A stretch of 30,277 bases of DNA. Source: Clostridia bacterium. GTDB taxonomy: Bacteria > Bacillota > Clostridia > Christensenellales > Borkfalkiaceae. Location of the stretch: NCBI GenBank assembly GCA_900769565.1, contig CAAGHC010000034.1, forward strand, positions 1-30,277. The letters are read 5' to 3'. The notes under the pieces were generated by a model that did not search any database, was not told the origin of the DNA, and saw only the letters and a list, made by a program, of their open reading frames with translations. Of this stretch, positions 6,512 through 14,358 are shown piece after piece. The translations under genes were made by a program, and so were the position numbers. Numbering within the stretch: the first letter of the stretch is position 1; each line of letters begins with the position of its first letter.

Positions 6512-7091
6512 TTATTTATATATTTTTCCTGCACGTCAAAAATTCACGCTTTTCGATAACCCAAACAACAAACTTTACCACACTTATATTCACGCCGTTA
6601 CCTTACCTGCCATTAACAAATTTTACGAAATTAAGGTGGAAGAGAATTCTATCTTGGCAGATTCAATATCGCTTTTACGAAAGTATATAACGTGCAACGA
6701 TTATAAAATTATAGGTAGCATTCTTGACCTTGTTTTATCTAACGCTCTTGCCGATAATAAACCACATGATTCTATCGCCTATAAAACTAAAAAATATATA
6801 GACGAAAATATAAACACTAAAATTACACTCGATTCTTTAAGCAACAATCTTGCCTACTCTAAAGGACACTTAAATAGAGTTTTTCATAAAGAGTACAACA
6901 TGTCGCCCATCACCTATTATAATAGTCAAAGGCTAGAACTTTCTATTAAATATTTATTAGAAAAGAAAAGCGCCCGTGAAATCTGCGCTTTAATCAACTT
7001 TGCCTCACCTGCGGCTTATAATAAGGCGTTTAAAATTAAGTATGGACTTCCACCAGAAAGATATGTAGAAACTATTTTAAAAAAGAAATAA
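6477..7091 (+). pseudogene. 5'-truncated AraC-family transcription regulator
   Basis: The C-terminal AraC/XylS DNA-binding domain is intact: first helix-turn-helix at about 116-136 (TLDSLSNNLAYSKGHLNRVF), second at about 164-187, ending in the YGLPPERY signature. The N-terminal sensor domain starts abruptly at LKEGYLYIFPARQKF, about 55-60 residues into a normal cupin-type sensor, so the protein is about 204 residues rather than about 260-290. The only start is a TTG without a ribosome site, and the frame upstream runs into the oppositely oriented DUF4838 gene. In the intact state it was presumably the divergent activator of that operon (common arrangement; inference). A short functional protein cannot be excluded but looks unlikely. 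A good terminator follows. Confidence 0.75.
6490..6510. other. Probable deletion (or assembly) junction between two divergent genes
   Basis: Homology of the minus-strand DUF4838 gene and of the plus-strand AraC gene both begin within this short interval, each lacking its 5' end. There is no space for start codons, ribosome sites or promoters. The simplest reading is loss of the segment that held both gene starts and the divergent promoter region. Confidence 0.65.
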
Positions 7092-7118
7092 TTCAAATTG
7101 CACAAATTTTTTTTAAGC

Positions 7119-7149
7119 AAAAACACCAACCGTATAGTTGGTGTTTTTT
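7119..7149. terminator. Bidirectional terminator between the araC remnant and the NAD operon
   Basis: AAAAACACCAAC / GTTGGTGTTTTTT forms a 12-bp stem around the loop CGTATA. On the plus strand it ends in TTTTTTATTT, and on the minus strand in TTTTTGCTT. It lies between convergent genes, 27 nt past the AraC stop and about 35 nt past the stop of the HD gene. Confidence 0.8.
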
Positions 7150-7183
7150 ATTTGTACTTTTATATTGCAAAATATTCTCTGTT

Positions 7184-7777
7184 TTATTTGTCTTTAATAT
7201 TGCCTTTTTTTACGTTTCTTTCTATTAACTCTTTTGTAAATTCCCATATTTCGTTAGAGCCGAGTTGGGTCGTCTTTTGCCTATTTAATACTTTATCTTT
7301 GCTAACGTCGTGCTTTCGCCAGTCTTTGCCATTGTTGTAGTCGTTTAACAATATGGGTTGCAAGTTATCCATTACGTGGGCAAATCTTGCCTCGGGGGTT
7401 TTTCCTTCTTCGAACTCTCTAAACAAATCGATTAAACGTTCTTTTTGGTCAGATGGCAACAAGCCGAATATACGATTTGCGGCAACTTCTTCTCTTTGGC
7501 TTTGCGTTTCTAACTCTTGTAAATCGTACGCATAAGTATCGCCTGCATCTATCTCGACGATATCGTGAATTAAAGCCATAACCATTGCTTTTGCAAGGTC
7601 AAAATCTTCGTTAGCGTATTCCTTTAATAAGTAAATCATCAAAGCAATATGCCAAGCGTGTTCAGCGTCGTTTTCTTGCCTTACGTAACCACTTAAATGA
7701 GTTTGGCGCAGAATATTTTTTTCTTTATCAACTTCCAAAATAAACGCAAGTTGTTTTTCAAAACGTTCTTTATCCAT
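7184..7777 (-). CDS. HD-domain phosphohydrolase (YfbR/HD_3-like), last gene of the NAD operon
   Basis: A 197-residue soluble HD-superfamily hydrolase. The metal ligands are visible as H40 in AEHAWH, H71-D72 in ALIHDIVE and a late aspartate in AHVMDNLQP, with E75 and D80 nearby in the EIDAGDT segment. This order matches the HD_3/YfbR-type proteins, several of which are 5'-deoxynucleotidases. Its own substrate is unknown. The start lies 11 nt after the niaR stop with AAGG upstream, and a terminator follows, so it is co-transcribed with nadA, nadBC and niaR. That position suggests a nucleotide substrate tied to pyridine nucleotide turnover, which is inference. It could equally be a housekeeping nucleotidase caught in the operon. 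Confidence 0.85.
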   Translation of the reverse strand: MDKERFEKQLAFILEVDKEKNILRQTHLSGYVRQENDAEHAWHIALMIYLLKEYANEDFDLAKAMVMALIHDIVEIDAGDTYAYDLQELETQSQREEVAANRIFGLLPSDQKERLIDLFREFEEGKTPEARFAHVMDNLQPILLNDYNNGKDWRKHDVSKDKVLNRQKTTQLGSNEIWEFTKELIERNVKKGNIKDK

Positions 7778-7788
7778 ACTATCTCGCC

Positions 7789-8301
7789 TTATTCTCCGTC
7801 GACAATATATCTTTTCTTTGCCAACGTTTGTTCAATTTTATTTAGAACGTTTTCCGACTCTGCTCTTACCGTATGATAGTGATATCCACCCGTAATATTC
7901 ATAAGTTCGGTGGATTTTCCCGTTCTAACACCTTCTAAAAACTGCTTTACGTGTAATCTTGAAAAGATGTTTAGCGTTGCCGAAATTTTTCCATAAACCT
8001 TATGCCAAACGAACACGTCTATCACCGTACCACCCAAATCTACTATACTGTTTAATTCGTCTTCGGTTTGTTCGGTAGTGTGTTTTAACTTAAAAACCCT
8101 TTCAACTAGTGGGGTTTTTTGCAAAACGTATCCGTAATGTGTGGAAAAAATTTCATAGCCTAATCCTTTTAATATCGTGATATCTTGCACGATAATTTGT
8201 CGGGACACACCAAACTGTTTAGACAGTTCTCCACCTGAAATCGGAACGTTACTCGTCAAAAGAAGATTTACTATCGCCTTACGCCTTTCATTTACGTTCA
8301 T
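7789..8301 (-). CDS. niaR: NiaR-type transcriptional repressor of NAD biosynthesis (3H domain)
   Basis: The 170-residue protein has an N-terminal winged helix (about 4-60; PISGGELSKQFGVSRQIIVQDI) followed by a 3H ligand-binding domain. The metal-binding residues expected from the Thermotoga NiaR structure line up by spacing: H74, E82, H141 and H143. NiaR binds nicotinic acid and represses NAD synthesis and niacin uptake genes. I chose the ATG at 8301 over a TTG one codon upstream; a GGGGG ribosome site lies seven nucleotides ahead. It sits 20 nt after nadBC and 11 nt before the HD gene, within the operon it probably controls. The likely operator is at 11412-11437. Confidence 0.93.
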   Translation of the reverse strand: MNVNERRKAIVNLLLTSNVPISGGELSKQFGVSRQIIVQDITILKGLGYEIFSTHYGYVLQKTPLVERVFKLKHTTEQTEDELNSIVDLGGTVIDVFVWHKVYGKISATLNIFSRLHVKQFLEGVRTGKSTELMNITGGYHYHTVRAESENVLNKIEQTLAKKRYIVDGE

Positions 8302-8321
8302 CAACCTACCCCCTTACATAA

Positions 8322-10451
8322 TTATACTGAATGTAAATTCTTTAATGACAAATCTAAAATAGGCGCGGAATGAGTTAATGCACCACTTGAAACGTAATCG
8401 ACGCCTATACCCACAAGACGTGCAACGTTTTCTTTGGTCACGTTTCCACTACACTCGGTTTCTGCTTTGCCCTTGCAAAGTTTTACTGCTTCTCTCATAT
8501 CCTCAATAGACATATTATCGAGCATAATAATGTCTGCGCCTGCCTCTAAAGCCTCTTTTAGCATATCAAGGTTTTCAACTTCTACCTCAATCTTTCTAAC
8601 GAACGGTGCGTATTCTTTTGCCATCATAATCGCTTGCTTTACGCCACCTGCCGCACCGATATGATTGTCTTTTAACAAAATACCGTCGCTTAAATTATAT
8701 CTATGGTTATACCCACCGCCAACCTTTACCGCATATTTTTCAAACACGCGCATATTTGGGGTGGTTTTTCTCGTGTCTAAAAGTTTGGTTTTCGTGCCTT
8801 CAAATAATTTTGCGATACTGCGAGTATAGGTTGCAATGCCACTCATTCTTTGCAAAAAGTTAAGAGCCGTTCTTTCGCCCGATAAAAGAACCCTAATATC
8901 GCCACGTATTAAACCGAGTTTTTGACCTTTTTTAACGTCGACACCATCTTTGCAATAAAAGACTACTTTGGTGTTAGCGTCTAAAAGTTCAAACACCCTT
9001 TTGAACACGTCCAGCCCTGCAATAACACCGTCTTGCTTGCATATAAGTTCTACTTCGCCTTCTTGATATTCTCTCATCACCGAATTAGTAGTAATATCTT
9101 CGCTCGTAATATCTTCTTTAAGGGCGCTTAAAATTAAATCGTCCGCATTCATTTTCATTGTTACGTTGTTCATTGTAGGTTTTCTCCTTTTCTCTTTTTC
9201 AATTGCCGAAAGAACGGCTCTTTTATATTCTTCTTTGTAATTTTTATACTCGTTTTCGTCTATTTCTAACTGTTCGTTAAAGTTTGTCGGCTCGTATATT
9301 TCAGCGATTTTCCTTGCCGCTCTCTGCGCCCATACAAGACTTTCTAAAAGCGAATTGCTTGCAAGTCTGTTCTTGCCGTGTACACCGTTACAAGCAGTTT
9401 CGCCTGCCGCATACAATCTGTTCATAGACGTTTTACCATCTCTATCAACGTCTATTCCACCCATAAAATAATGTTGCGACGGCACGACGGGAATAGGCTC
9501 TTTCGTTAAGTCGTATCCAACTTCTAAACAATGCTGGTATATATGTGGAAAGTGCGTTTTTATCTCTTCTTTTGGAATAGGTAGCATTGAAAGCCAAACG
9601 TGCTGACTACTCTCTTTTTTCATCTGCTTAAATATTGCGTCTGCAACAACGTCACGTGGTTGCAACTCGTCAACGAATCTTTCGCCCTTTGCGTTAAGTA
9701 AAAATGCACCCTCACCCCTAACCGATTCTGATATTAAAAATTCACGCTCACCAGATTTGTCAAATAACGTGGTCGGGTGTATTTGAATGTAATCAATATG
9801 TTGCAACTTTATATTGTGCTTTAACGCAATCGCAAGAGCATCACCCGTTAAGTGTGGATAGTTAGTCGAATGAGCGAATAACCCACCTATTCCACCAGTC
9901 GCAAACACAGTATAATCGGCTAAAATGCACGAATATTTTCCATCTTTATCGCGCCCGATAATTCCTTGGCACGCATTATTGCGATTAACTATATCTACCA
10001 TTGTATACTTTTCGATAAAAGTTACGTTGGTAAGTTTCTTTACGGCTTCTAATAAATGCGACGTTATTTCTTTACCCGTTTCGTCTTCATGAAAAAGTAT
10101 TCTCGGTCTTGAATGTGCGCCCTCTTTAGTATAAGCAAAATCTTTACCGTCTTTTTCAAAGCGAACACCGTATTCTACTAGTTCGTTAATAACCGAACGA
10201 GAAGAACGTATCATAATATCTACTGCTTCGGGGTTATTTTCGTAGTGCCCCGCACGCATTGTATCTTCAAAGAAAGCGTCATAGTCTTTTTCGTCGTGTA
10301 AAACACAAATACCACCTTGCGCCAAAAAGGAATCACTCTTTTCAAGACTGTCTTTGGTTATTATTATTACGTTTTTTTCTTTTGGTAGGTTTAACGCGCA
10401 AAATAATCCTGCCACCCCACAACCCACGATAACAACGTCCGTTTTTATCAT
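8322..10451 (-). CDS. nadBC: Fused L-aspartate oxidase (NadB) and quinolinate phosphoribosyltransferase (NadC)
   Basis: One uninterrupted frame encodes two enzymes of de novo NAD synthesis in 709 residues. Residues 1-426 are NadB: FAD-binding GCGVAG (10-15), SDSFLAQGGI, the HSRPRILF and IQIHPTTL blocks, SESVRGEGAFL, QHYFMGGI and AAGETACNGVHGKNRLASN. Residues 427-709 are NadC at normal length: LNFLQRMSGIATYT, DTRKTTPNMR, GGGYNHRYNLSDGILLKDNHI, then EVEV and MLDN. NadB makes iminoaspartate, which NadA condenses to quinolinate, and NadC converts that to nicotinate mononucleotide. The NadB part lacks most of the usual C-terminal helical domain, as in other short clostridial forms. The ATG at 10451 follows the nadA stop after one nucleotide; a TTG at 10463 would overlap nadA and is less likely. 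An internal ribosome site before residue 427 suggests recent fusion. Confidence 0.93.
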   Translation of the reverse strand: MIKTDVVIVGCGVAGLFCALNLPKEKNVIIITKDSLEKSDSFLAQGGICVLHDEKDYDAFFEDTMRAGHYENNPEAVDIMIRSSRSVINELVEYGVRFEKDGKDFAYTKEGAHSRPRILFHEDETGKEITSHLLEAVKKLTNVTFIEKYTMVDIVNRNNACQGIIGRDKDGKYSCILADYTVFATGGIGGLFAHSTNYPHLTGDALAIALKHNIKLQHIDYIQIHPTTLFDKSGEREFLISESVRGEGAFLLNAKGERFVDELQPRDVVADAIFKQMKKESSQHVWLSMLPIPKEEIKTHFPHIYQHCLEVGYDLTKEPIPVVPSQHYFMGGIDVDRDGKTSMNRLYAAGETACNGVHGKNRLASNSLLESLVWAQRAARKIAEIYEPTNFNEQLEIDENEYKNYKEEYKRAVLSAIEKEKRRKPTMNNVTMKMNADDLILSALKEDITSEDITTNSVMREYQEGEVELICKQDGVIAGLDVFKRVFELLDANTKVVFYCKDGVDVKKGQKLGLIRGDIRVLLSGERTALNFLQRMSGIATYTRSIAKLFEGTKTKLLDTRKTTPNMRVFEKYAVKVGGGYNHRYNLSDGILLKDNHIGAAGGVKQAIMMAKEYAPFVRKIEVEVENLDMLKEALEAGADIIMLDNMSIEDMREAVKLCKGKAETECSGNVTKENVARLVGIGVDYVSSGALTHSAPILDLSLKNLHSV
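9171..9189 (-). promoter_or_regulatory. Internal Shine-Dalgarno and ATG at the NadC boundary of the fusion
   Basis: AAGGAG (minus strand, 9184-9189) lies 10 nt before an in-frame ATG (9171-9173, residue 427), exactly where a free-standing NadC would begin. No stop codon precedes it. It looks like the preserved start of a once separate nadC and may still give some free NadC. Confidence 0.55.
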
Positions 10452-10452
10452 T

Positions 10453-11364
10453 TTATTTCGCAAGCTCCAACATTCTATCTAACGGCAATATCGCCTTTTT
10501 AATTATCTCTTGGTCTAACTCTATCTCGTTTTCTTCGGTTTGTAAAACTTTAAGAAGTTTCTCTAACGTGTTAAGTTTCATATCCACACAACACGGGCTC
10601 GTCCCTGTAAAATAAAAGGTTTTATTTGGGCTATCTTGCTCTAATTGATACTTTACCCCGTCTTCCGTGCAAATAATAAACTCACTACTATTAGATTGTT
10701 TTGCAAAGTCTATAATTTCTGCCGTGCTTCCGATAAAATCTGATATACTTAATATCCTTTCTTCACATTCAGGGTGCGAAAGCACGAGAGCGTTAGGATA
10801 AAGTTTCTTTTTCTCTAAAACTTCTTCAGTAGATATTTTTACGTGTACAGGACAATATCCGTCGTTTAATATGATGTTTTTTTCAGGAATTTGCTCTGCA
10901 ACGAATCTTCCTAGATTTTGGTCGGGAATAAAGAATATGTTTTTATTCGGCAATTTTTTTACAATTTTTACTGCGTTTGAAGAAGTGACGCACACGTCGC
11001 TTTTACATTTCAATTCTGCTGTTGAATTGATATAACAAACAACTGCCAAATCTTCATATTTTGCTCTCATTTCTTCAATCACTCCTTGCTTTACCATTCG
11101 TGCCATAGCACAATCTGCACTAACGTCCGGCATTAAAACTTTCTTTTTCGGGTTGAGTATTTTTGCGCTTTCTCCCATAAAAGAAACGCCACAAAAAACT
11201 ATCATATCGGCAGTGCTATTTTTTGCAACCTTTGCTAAATAAAAGGAATCGCCCACGTAATCTGAAACTTCTTGTATTTCCGACGGCGTATAATAGTGCG
11301 CAAGAATAATAGCATTTTTTTGGCTTTTCAATTCACGGATTTTCTTTTCCGTTTCCATTTTCAT
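10453..11364 (-). CDS. nadA: Quinolinate synthase (NadA)
   Basis: The 303-residue enzyme condenses iminoaspartate with dihydroxyacetone phosphate to quinolinate using a [4Fe-4S] cluster. The three cluster cysteines are recognisable: C85 in SADCAMA, C171 in DGYCPVH and C259 in the C-terminal CCVDMKLNTLEKLL block. Other family blocks are ILAHYYTPSEIQEVSDYVGDS (20-40), INSTAELKCKSDVCVTSSNA and LSHPEC. The C-terminal motif reads CCVDMK rather than the more usual CPNMK, with the second Cys in the ligand position. It is a cytosolic, anaerobe-type enzyme. The first ATG follows GAGG by eight nucleotides and lies about 26 nt from the predicted transcription start. It is the first gene of the operon with nadBC, niaR and the HD gene. 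Confidence 0.96.
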   Translation of the reverse strand: MKMETEKKIRELKSQKNAIILAHYYTPSEIQEVSDYVGDSFYLAKVAKNSTADMIVFCGVSFMGESAKILNPKKKVLMPDVSADCAMARMVKQGVIEEMRAKYEDLAVVCYINSTAELKCKSDVCVTSSNAVKIVKKLPNKNIFFIPDQNLGRFVAEQIPEKNIILNDGYCPVHVKISTEEVLEKKKLYPNALVLSHPECEERILSISDFIGSTAEIIDFAKQSNSSEFIICTEDGVKYQLEQDSPNKTFYFTGTSPCCVDMKLNTLEKLLKVLQTEENEIELDQEIIKKAILPLDRMLELAK

Positions 11365-11396
11365 TTAACTGACCTCGTTTGTAATTTATTAGGTCA

Positions 11397-11425
11397 ATTA
11401 TACTACTTGCATTTACATCTGTCAA
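11397..11425 (-). promoter_or_regulatory. Consensus promoter of the nadA-nadBC-niaR-HD operon
   Basis: On the minus strand TTGACA (11420-11425) and TATAAT (11397-11402) are perfect consensus boxes with a 17-nt spacer. Such a strong promoter normally needs a repressor, which fits the overlapping operator-like site and niaR in the same operon. Confidence 0.88.
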
Positions 11426-11437
11426 CCTATCTGTAAA
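11412..11437. promoter_or_regulatory. Candidate NiaR operator overlapping the -35 box
   Basis: On the minus strand TTGACA-GA-TGTAAA (11412-11425) is a near-perfect 14-bp palindrome covering the -35 box. A further half-site TTTACA (minus strand, 11432-11437) adds a second inverted pairing TTTACA-N14-TGTAAA on the plus strand. A TGACA-type palindrome is what I recall for NiaR sites in Firmicutes. Assignment to NiaR rests on the gene being in the operon. Confidence 0.6.
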
Positions 11438-11588
11438 GGTGTTTATAATTTTACGATATATAATTATGGCAACGTAAGTAAATAATTTTAGGCCAGTTCG
11501 CTTCCTTCGGGTAATTACGGCAAAGAAAAAGACCAACTATGGGATTGAAAAAGCAGTTAGAAACAATAAGGAAATTGGTCATATATAA

Positions 11589-11625
11589 AATAAATATCCC
11601 CACGTTGAACGTGGGGATATTTATT
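11589..11625. terminator. Strong terminator at the end of the large glycan operon
   Basis: AATAAATATCCCCACG / CGTGGGGATATTTATT forms a perfect 16-bp stem around TTGAA. It begins 8 nt past the stop of the last gene of the operon. Being symmetric with A/T-rich flanks, it may work in both directions and also insulates the NAD promoter from readthrough. Confidence 0.85.
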
Positions 11626-11633
11626 GTTTATTT

Positions 11634-13322
11634 TTAAATAATAAATTCAAATTTTGCATTTACGGCTGGTGCTTTTGAAATAGTAAAATCAATAGCCCAT
11701 ATCCATTTTGTACCCGAATAAGTTTCCCATTGTCGCTTATTATAAGTAAGTTTATACGGGATATCTAAACGCACTTCCACGTCGCCAAACATTACCTTGT
11801 CGTCACCTAAATTAGGCTCAAAGTCACTCATAAATCGGAAAGTTATCGGTTGTTCTTCACCTTTATACTCATAATTAACAATTAAGCCGTTTTCCTTACA
11901 ATCATACTCAACGGTTAGATAAGTGTCTTTTAATCTGTATGCGTTTGAAATCTCAAATTTTATATTATTCTCGCTTTTTGAAAGCAAATTTGCCCTTGTG
12001 TTTTCACCATACGTTTGATAGGTATCACCCACTATAGGAACGCTGTGCGAACACGAACCACAGCAGAATATTTTCTCACCATAACGGGCAACCATATCTT
12101 CGCCGTATTCCCAAGTATATACACCACTACCGATATCGGCTATAATTCGCTTATCACCTTTATAGAGTGCAAAACAGCCAACGTCATTGTGATTATGAAG
12201 TTCATTATTATCCCCTCCTTTTACATATAAAAGGTAATTTTTGTTCTTATAAGAGAAAATTTGTGCGCTTTCATAAAAACGTGAAATCTCTTTATTGCTT
12301 TCGTTCTTTACGCCTTTAATATCAAACCTCCCTATACAGTCTAACACTCTAGTTGCAAGCGCCTCTCTATTCAATAGATAATTTTCCACAAAATCAAAGT
12401 AAGGCAATTGGTAATCAGGGAAAACCTTTTTAGTAATTAATTCAAGAATTCCATACCTAACTACTTGACAAGGCGACACGTCCGAAAATGGGAAAGGCCA
12501 GCCGTCTATTATACTATTCTTATGATAGTCGAACATTTTTTGAATTTTTTCATTTTTGATAAATTCGGGCAAGTCACCGTACCTTTGCCTGTAAATATCA
12601 CAAAAACACATGGTTAACATAATGCCGTATCCATAATACCCTACGCCTTCTACGCACACGCCGTCATCTGAAAACGCACGATGGATATATTGCTTAAACA
12701 TAGCCAATATTCTATCTTTCACTAACACAAAGCGTTCGGGGAATAAATACATATATGAAATCGCTATGCCACCTGCACATACTGCAGTCCAGTTACAGCC
12801 GACATCCTCTCTTTCCCACCAAAACGTTCTATTTTCAAAATTATCCAAAAGTTTAGTTTTTACTGAGTGCTTAATTCTATAACGAATATCTTTTGAAAGT
12901 TTATCTCCAAACATATGCATAGTTTCACTCAAATAAAACCCTGTTTCAGAAGCAAATAAATCTACCCTTGTATAATCAAATTCTTCTTCACGCCCTTCGT
13001 TACCAGCATAAGCGTGCGAAGGTATTAACCAAGTATATTCGTCGCAAATAGCACAAATAATTTCTTCTAAAGGATCTAAATAAGCGTCGTCGCCCAAAGC
13101 GAGTAATTGCAAATATGCTAGCCTTTCGCGACGTGCAAAAAAACCATCTTCAAACTCCGTGCGATTACCCGTTTTATAGATGAGTTTATATTTAGTATAA
13201 TCAAGTGCGATAATAGGTTGACCGTCAAACTTCTTTTCATATTCATTTTTTAAACGTTCATATATACGTTTACCAGCCTCTGTTTGTAACTTTGCCGTTA
13301 ATTTTGAATATTCATAATCCAT
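11634..13322 (-). CDS. Heparinase II/III-like polysaccharide lyase, copy 1
   Basis: A 562-residue protein with the two-part architecture of heparinase II/III-type lyases: an alpha/alpha toroid (to about residue 330) and a C-terminal beta-sandwich. Key blocks are GNEGREEEFDYTRVDL (108-122), VGCNWT with N177 as the likely carboxylate-neutralising residue, EGVGYYGYG with tyrosines 229-230, and HNHND (376-380) at the sandwich face, followed by GSCSHSVP. These enzymes cleave uronic-acid polysaccharides or oligosaccharides by beta-elimination. The exact substrate is unknown. No signal peptide is present, so it probably acts on imported oligosaccharides. It is clearly homologous along its whole length to the copy at 22146-23846. 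It is the last gene before the operon terminator, and AAGGA precedes its ATG. Confidence 0.87.
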   Translation of the reverse strand: MDYEYSKLTAKLQTEAGKRIYERLKNEYEKKFDGQPIIALDYTKYKLIYKTGNRTEFEDGFFARRERLAYLQLLALGDDAYLDPLEEIICAICDEYTWLIPSHAYAGNEGREEEFDYTRVDLFASETGFYLSETMHMFGDKLSKDIRYRIKHSVKTKLLDNFENRTFWWEREDVGCNWTAVCAGGIAISYMYLFPERFVLVKDRILAMFKQYIHRAFSDDGVCVEGVGYYGYGIMLTMCFCDIYRQRYGDLPEFIKNEKIQKMFDYHKNSIIDGWPFPFSDVSPCQVVRYGILELITKKVFPDYQLPYFDFVENYLLNREALATRVLDCIGRFDIKGVKNESNKEISRFYESAQIFSYKNKNYLLYVKGGDNNELHNHNDVGCFALYKGDKRIIADIGSGVYTWEYGEDMVARYGEKIFCCGSCSHSVPIVGDTYQTYGENTRANLLSKSENNIKFEISNAYRLKDTYLTVEYDCKENGLIVNYEYKGEEQPITFRFMSDFEPNLGDDKVMFGDVEVRLDIPYKLTYNKRQWETYSGTKWIWAIDFTISKAPAVNAKFEFII

Positions 13323-13349
13323 AATTTTGTTTCCTTTATTTATATTGAA

Positions 13350-14333
13350 TTAACCTATGCGTTCTAAATTTATTGCCTTTATACTTTTAATTTCTTGACT
13401 GGTAACCCCGACCGACATTAAGTAATTCTCAACTTTTTTTGACAGGTCTTCCCCGTCATAAGAATTTAGTTGTTCAATAAAATTTTTAAACACTTGTAAA
13501 TTACGAGAACGAACGCCCCAAATGGAAAGAGATGTAAGTTCATAGTCATCTAATAACGATTTTTCTTCTTCACCAAGAAGTGCCCCTAAAAGAAAGGCAA
13601 TCGTGCCAGTCCTATCTGCGCCACCCCAACAATGATAATATATAGGGTAATTTTCAACTTTTGCAAATAATCTAAACACGTCATGAATTGACTGTGATTT
13701 TTCAAATATATCCACATACGCATAGGCTGGGATATTTACGTATTCGCCCTTATATACGTCTTCAACTATTTCCGTATCTCTTCTCAAATCTATCACGGTT
13801 TTAATCTTTAAGACGTCCCTCATGGTCTTTAAGCCTTGTCCACTAATTGTAATATGGCTATTCATTTCCGAACCACGATACAATAATCCTTGCTTTACAC
13901 GGTTGCCGTCCTTTGTCTTTCTACCACCTGAATCTCTAACGTTAGTAATTCCGTCAACCTTGATAAAACGAAAGGGCGAGTTTTTGGTTTTAAATTGGCG
14001 CACTTCCGATTTGTTTTTTTCGTCCTTAACAACTTGAACAAAATAGGTCGTATCGCTTTTTAGATTGCTAATTTCACATTCTCCATATCCAAAAAACTCA
14101 ATAGGATTACTAAATTCTTTGCTTTCTGAAATAATTACCTTTGCCTGACTTTTGGGCGACCATTGTAGAATAAAACTATTAGGGAAAGTGTAATCTTCGT
14201 TCTTTGACATTTTCAAATTCAAATAGTCAAAATTTTCTGCTAAAACACTTTCTCTATCACTTGCTAAAAATTCCCTTTGTTTGTCAGTTAAAATATCAAA
14301 ATCATCATTAAAATCATTAAGAATTTGCAACAT
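13350..14333 (-). CDS. Tyrosine-phosphatase-family protein with N-terminal Fn3-like domain
   Basis: The 327-residue protein ends in a Y_phosphatase3-type domain (about 122-315) with the block NVRDSGG (131-137), GLLYRGSEMN and the P-loop HCWGGADRTG, where C235 is the nucleophile and R241 the phosphate-binding arginine (C-x5-R). Residues about 50-116 look like a fibronectin type III-like sandwich. No signal peptide is seen, so it is likely cytosolic. Relatives act on phosphotyrosine, phosphoserine or phosphoinositides, and the real substrate here is unknown. Within a glycan operon it could remove phosphate from a sugar intermediate or a regulatory protein (inference). It lies 27 nt before the lyase gene and 25 nt after the TIM-barrel gene, with AAAGGA before its ATG. 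Confidence 0.87.
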   Translation of the reverse strand: MLQILNDFNDDFDILTDKQREFLASDRESVLAENFDYLNLKMSKNEDYTFPNSFILQWSPKSQAKVIISESKEFSNPIEFFGYGECEISNLKSDTTYFVQVVKDEKNKSEVRQFKTKNSPFRFIKVDGITNVRDSGGRKTKDGNRVKQGLLYRGSEMNSHITISGQGLKTMRDVLKIKTVIDLRRDTEIVEDVYKGEYVNIPAYAYVDIFEKSQSIHDVFRLFAKVENYPIYYHCWGGADRTGTIAFLLGALLGEEEKSLLDDYELTSLSIWGVRSRNLQVFKNFIEQLNSYDGEDLSKKVENYLMSVGVTSQEIKSIKAINLERIG

Positions 14334-14358
14334 ATTTTAATCCTTTATACAAAACCCT

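Noticed and set aside
11412..11417. TTTACA half-sites as evidence for a wider NiaR regulon in the window
   Set aside because: Single six-base half-sites occur often in AT-rich DNA; only the nadA site has a paired arm at two-base spacing over a promoter.
11438..11588. Possible small gene or gene remnant between the NAD promoter and the glycan-operon terminator
   Set aside because: A plus-strand frame ends AVRNNKEIGHI and a minus-strand frame reads like a membrane segment (LVFFFAVITRRKRTGLK), but neither has a convincing start and the minus-strand frame has a stop just upstream. I see nothing supportable here.
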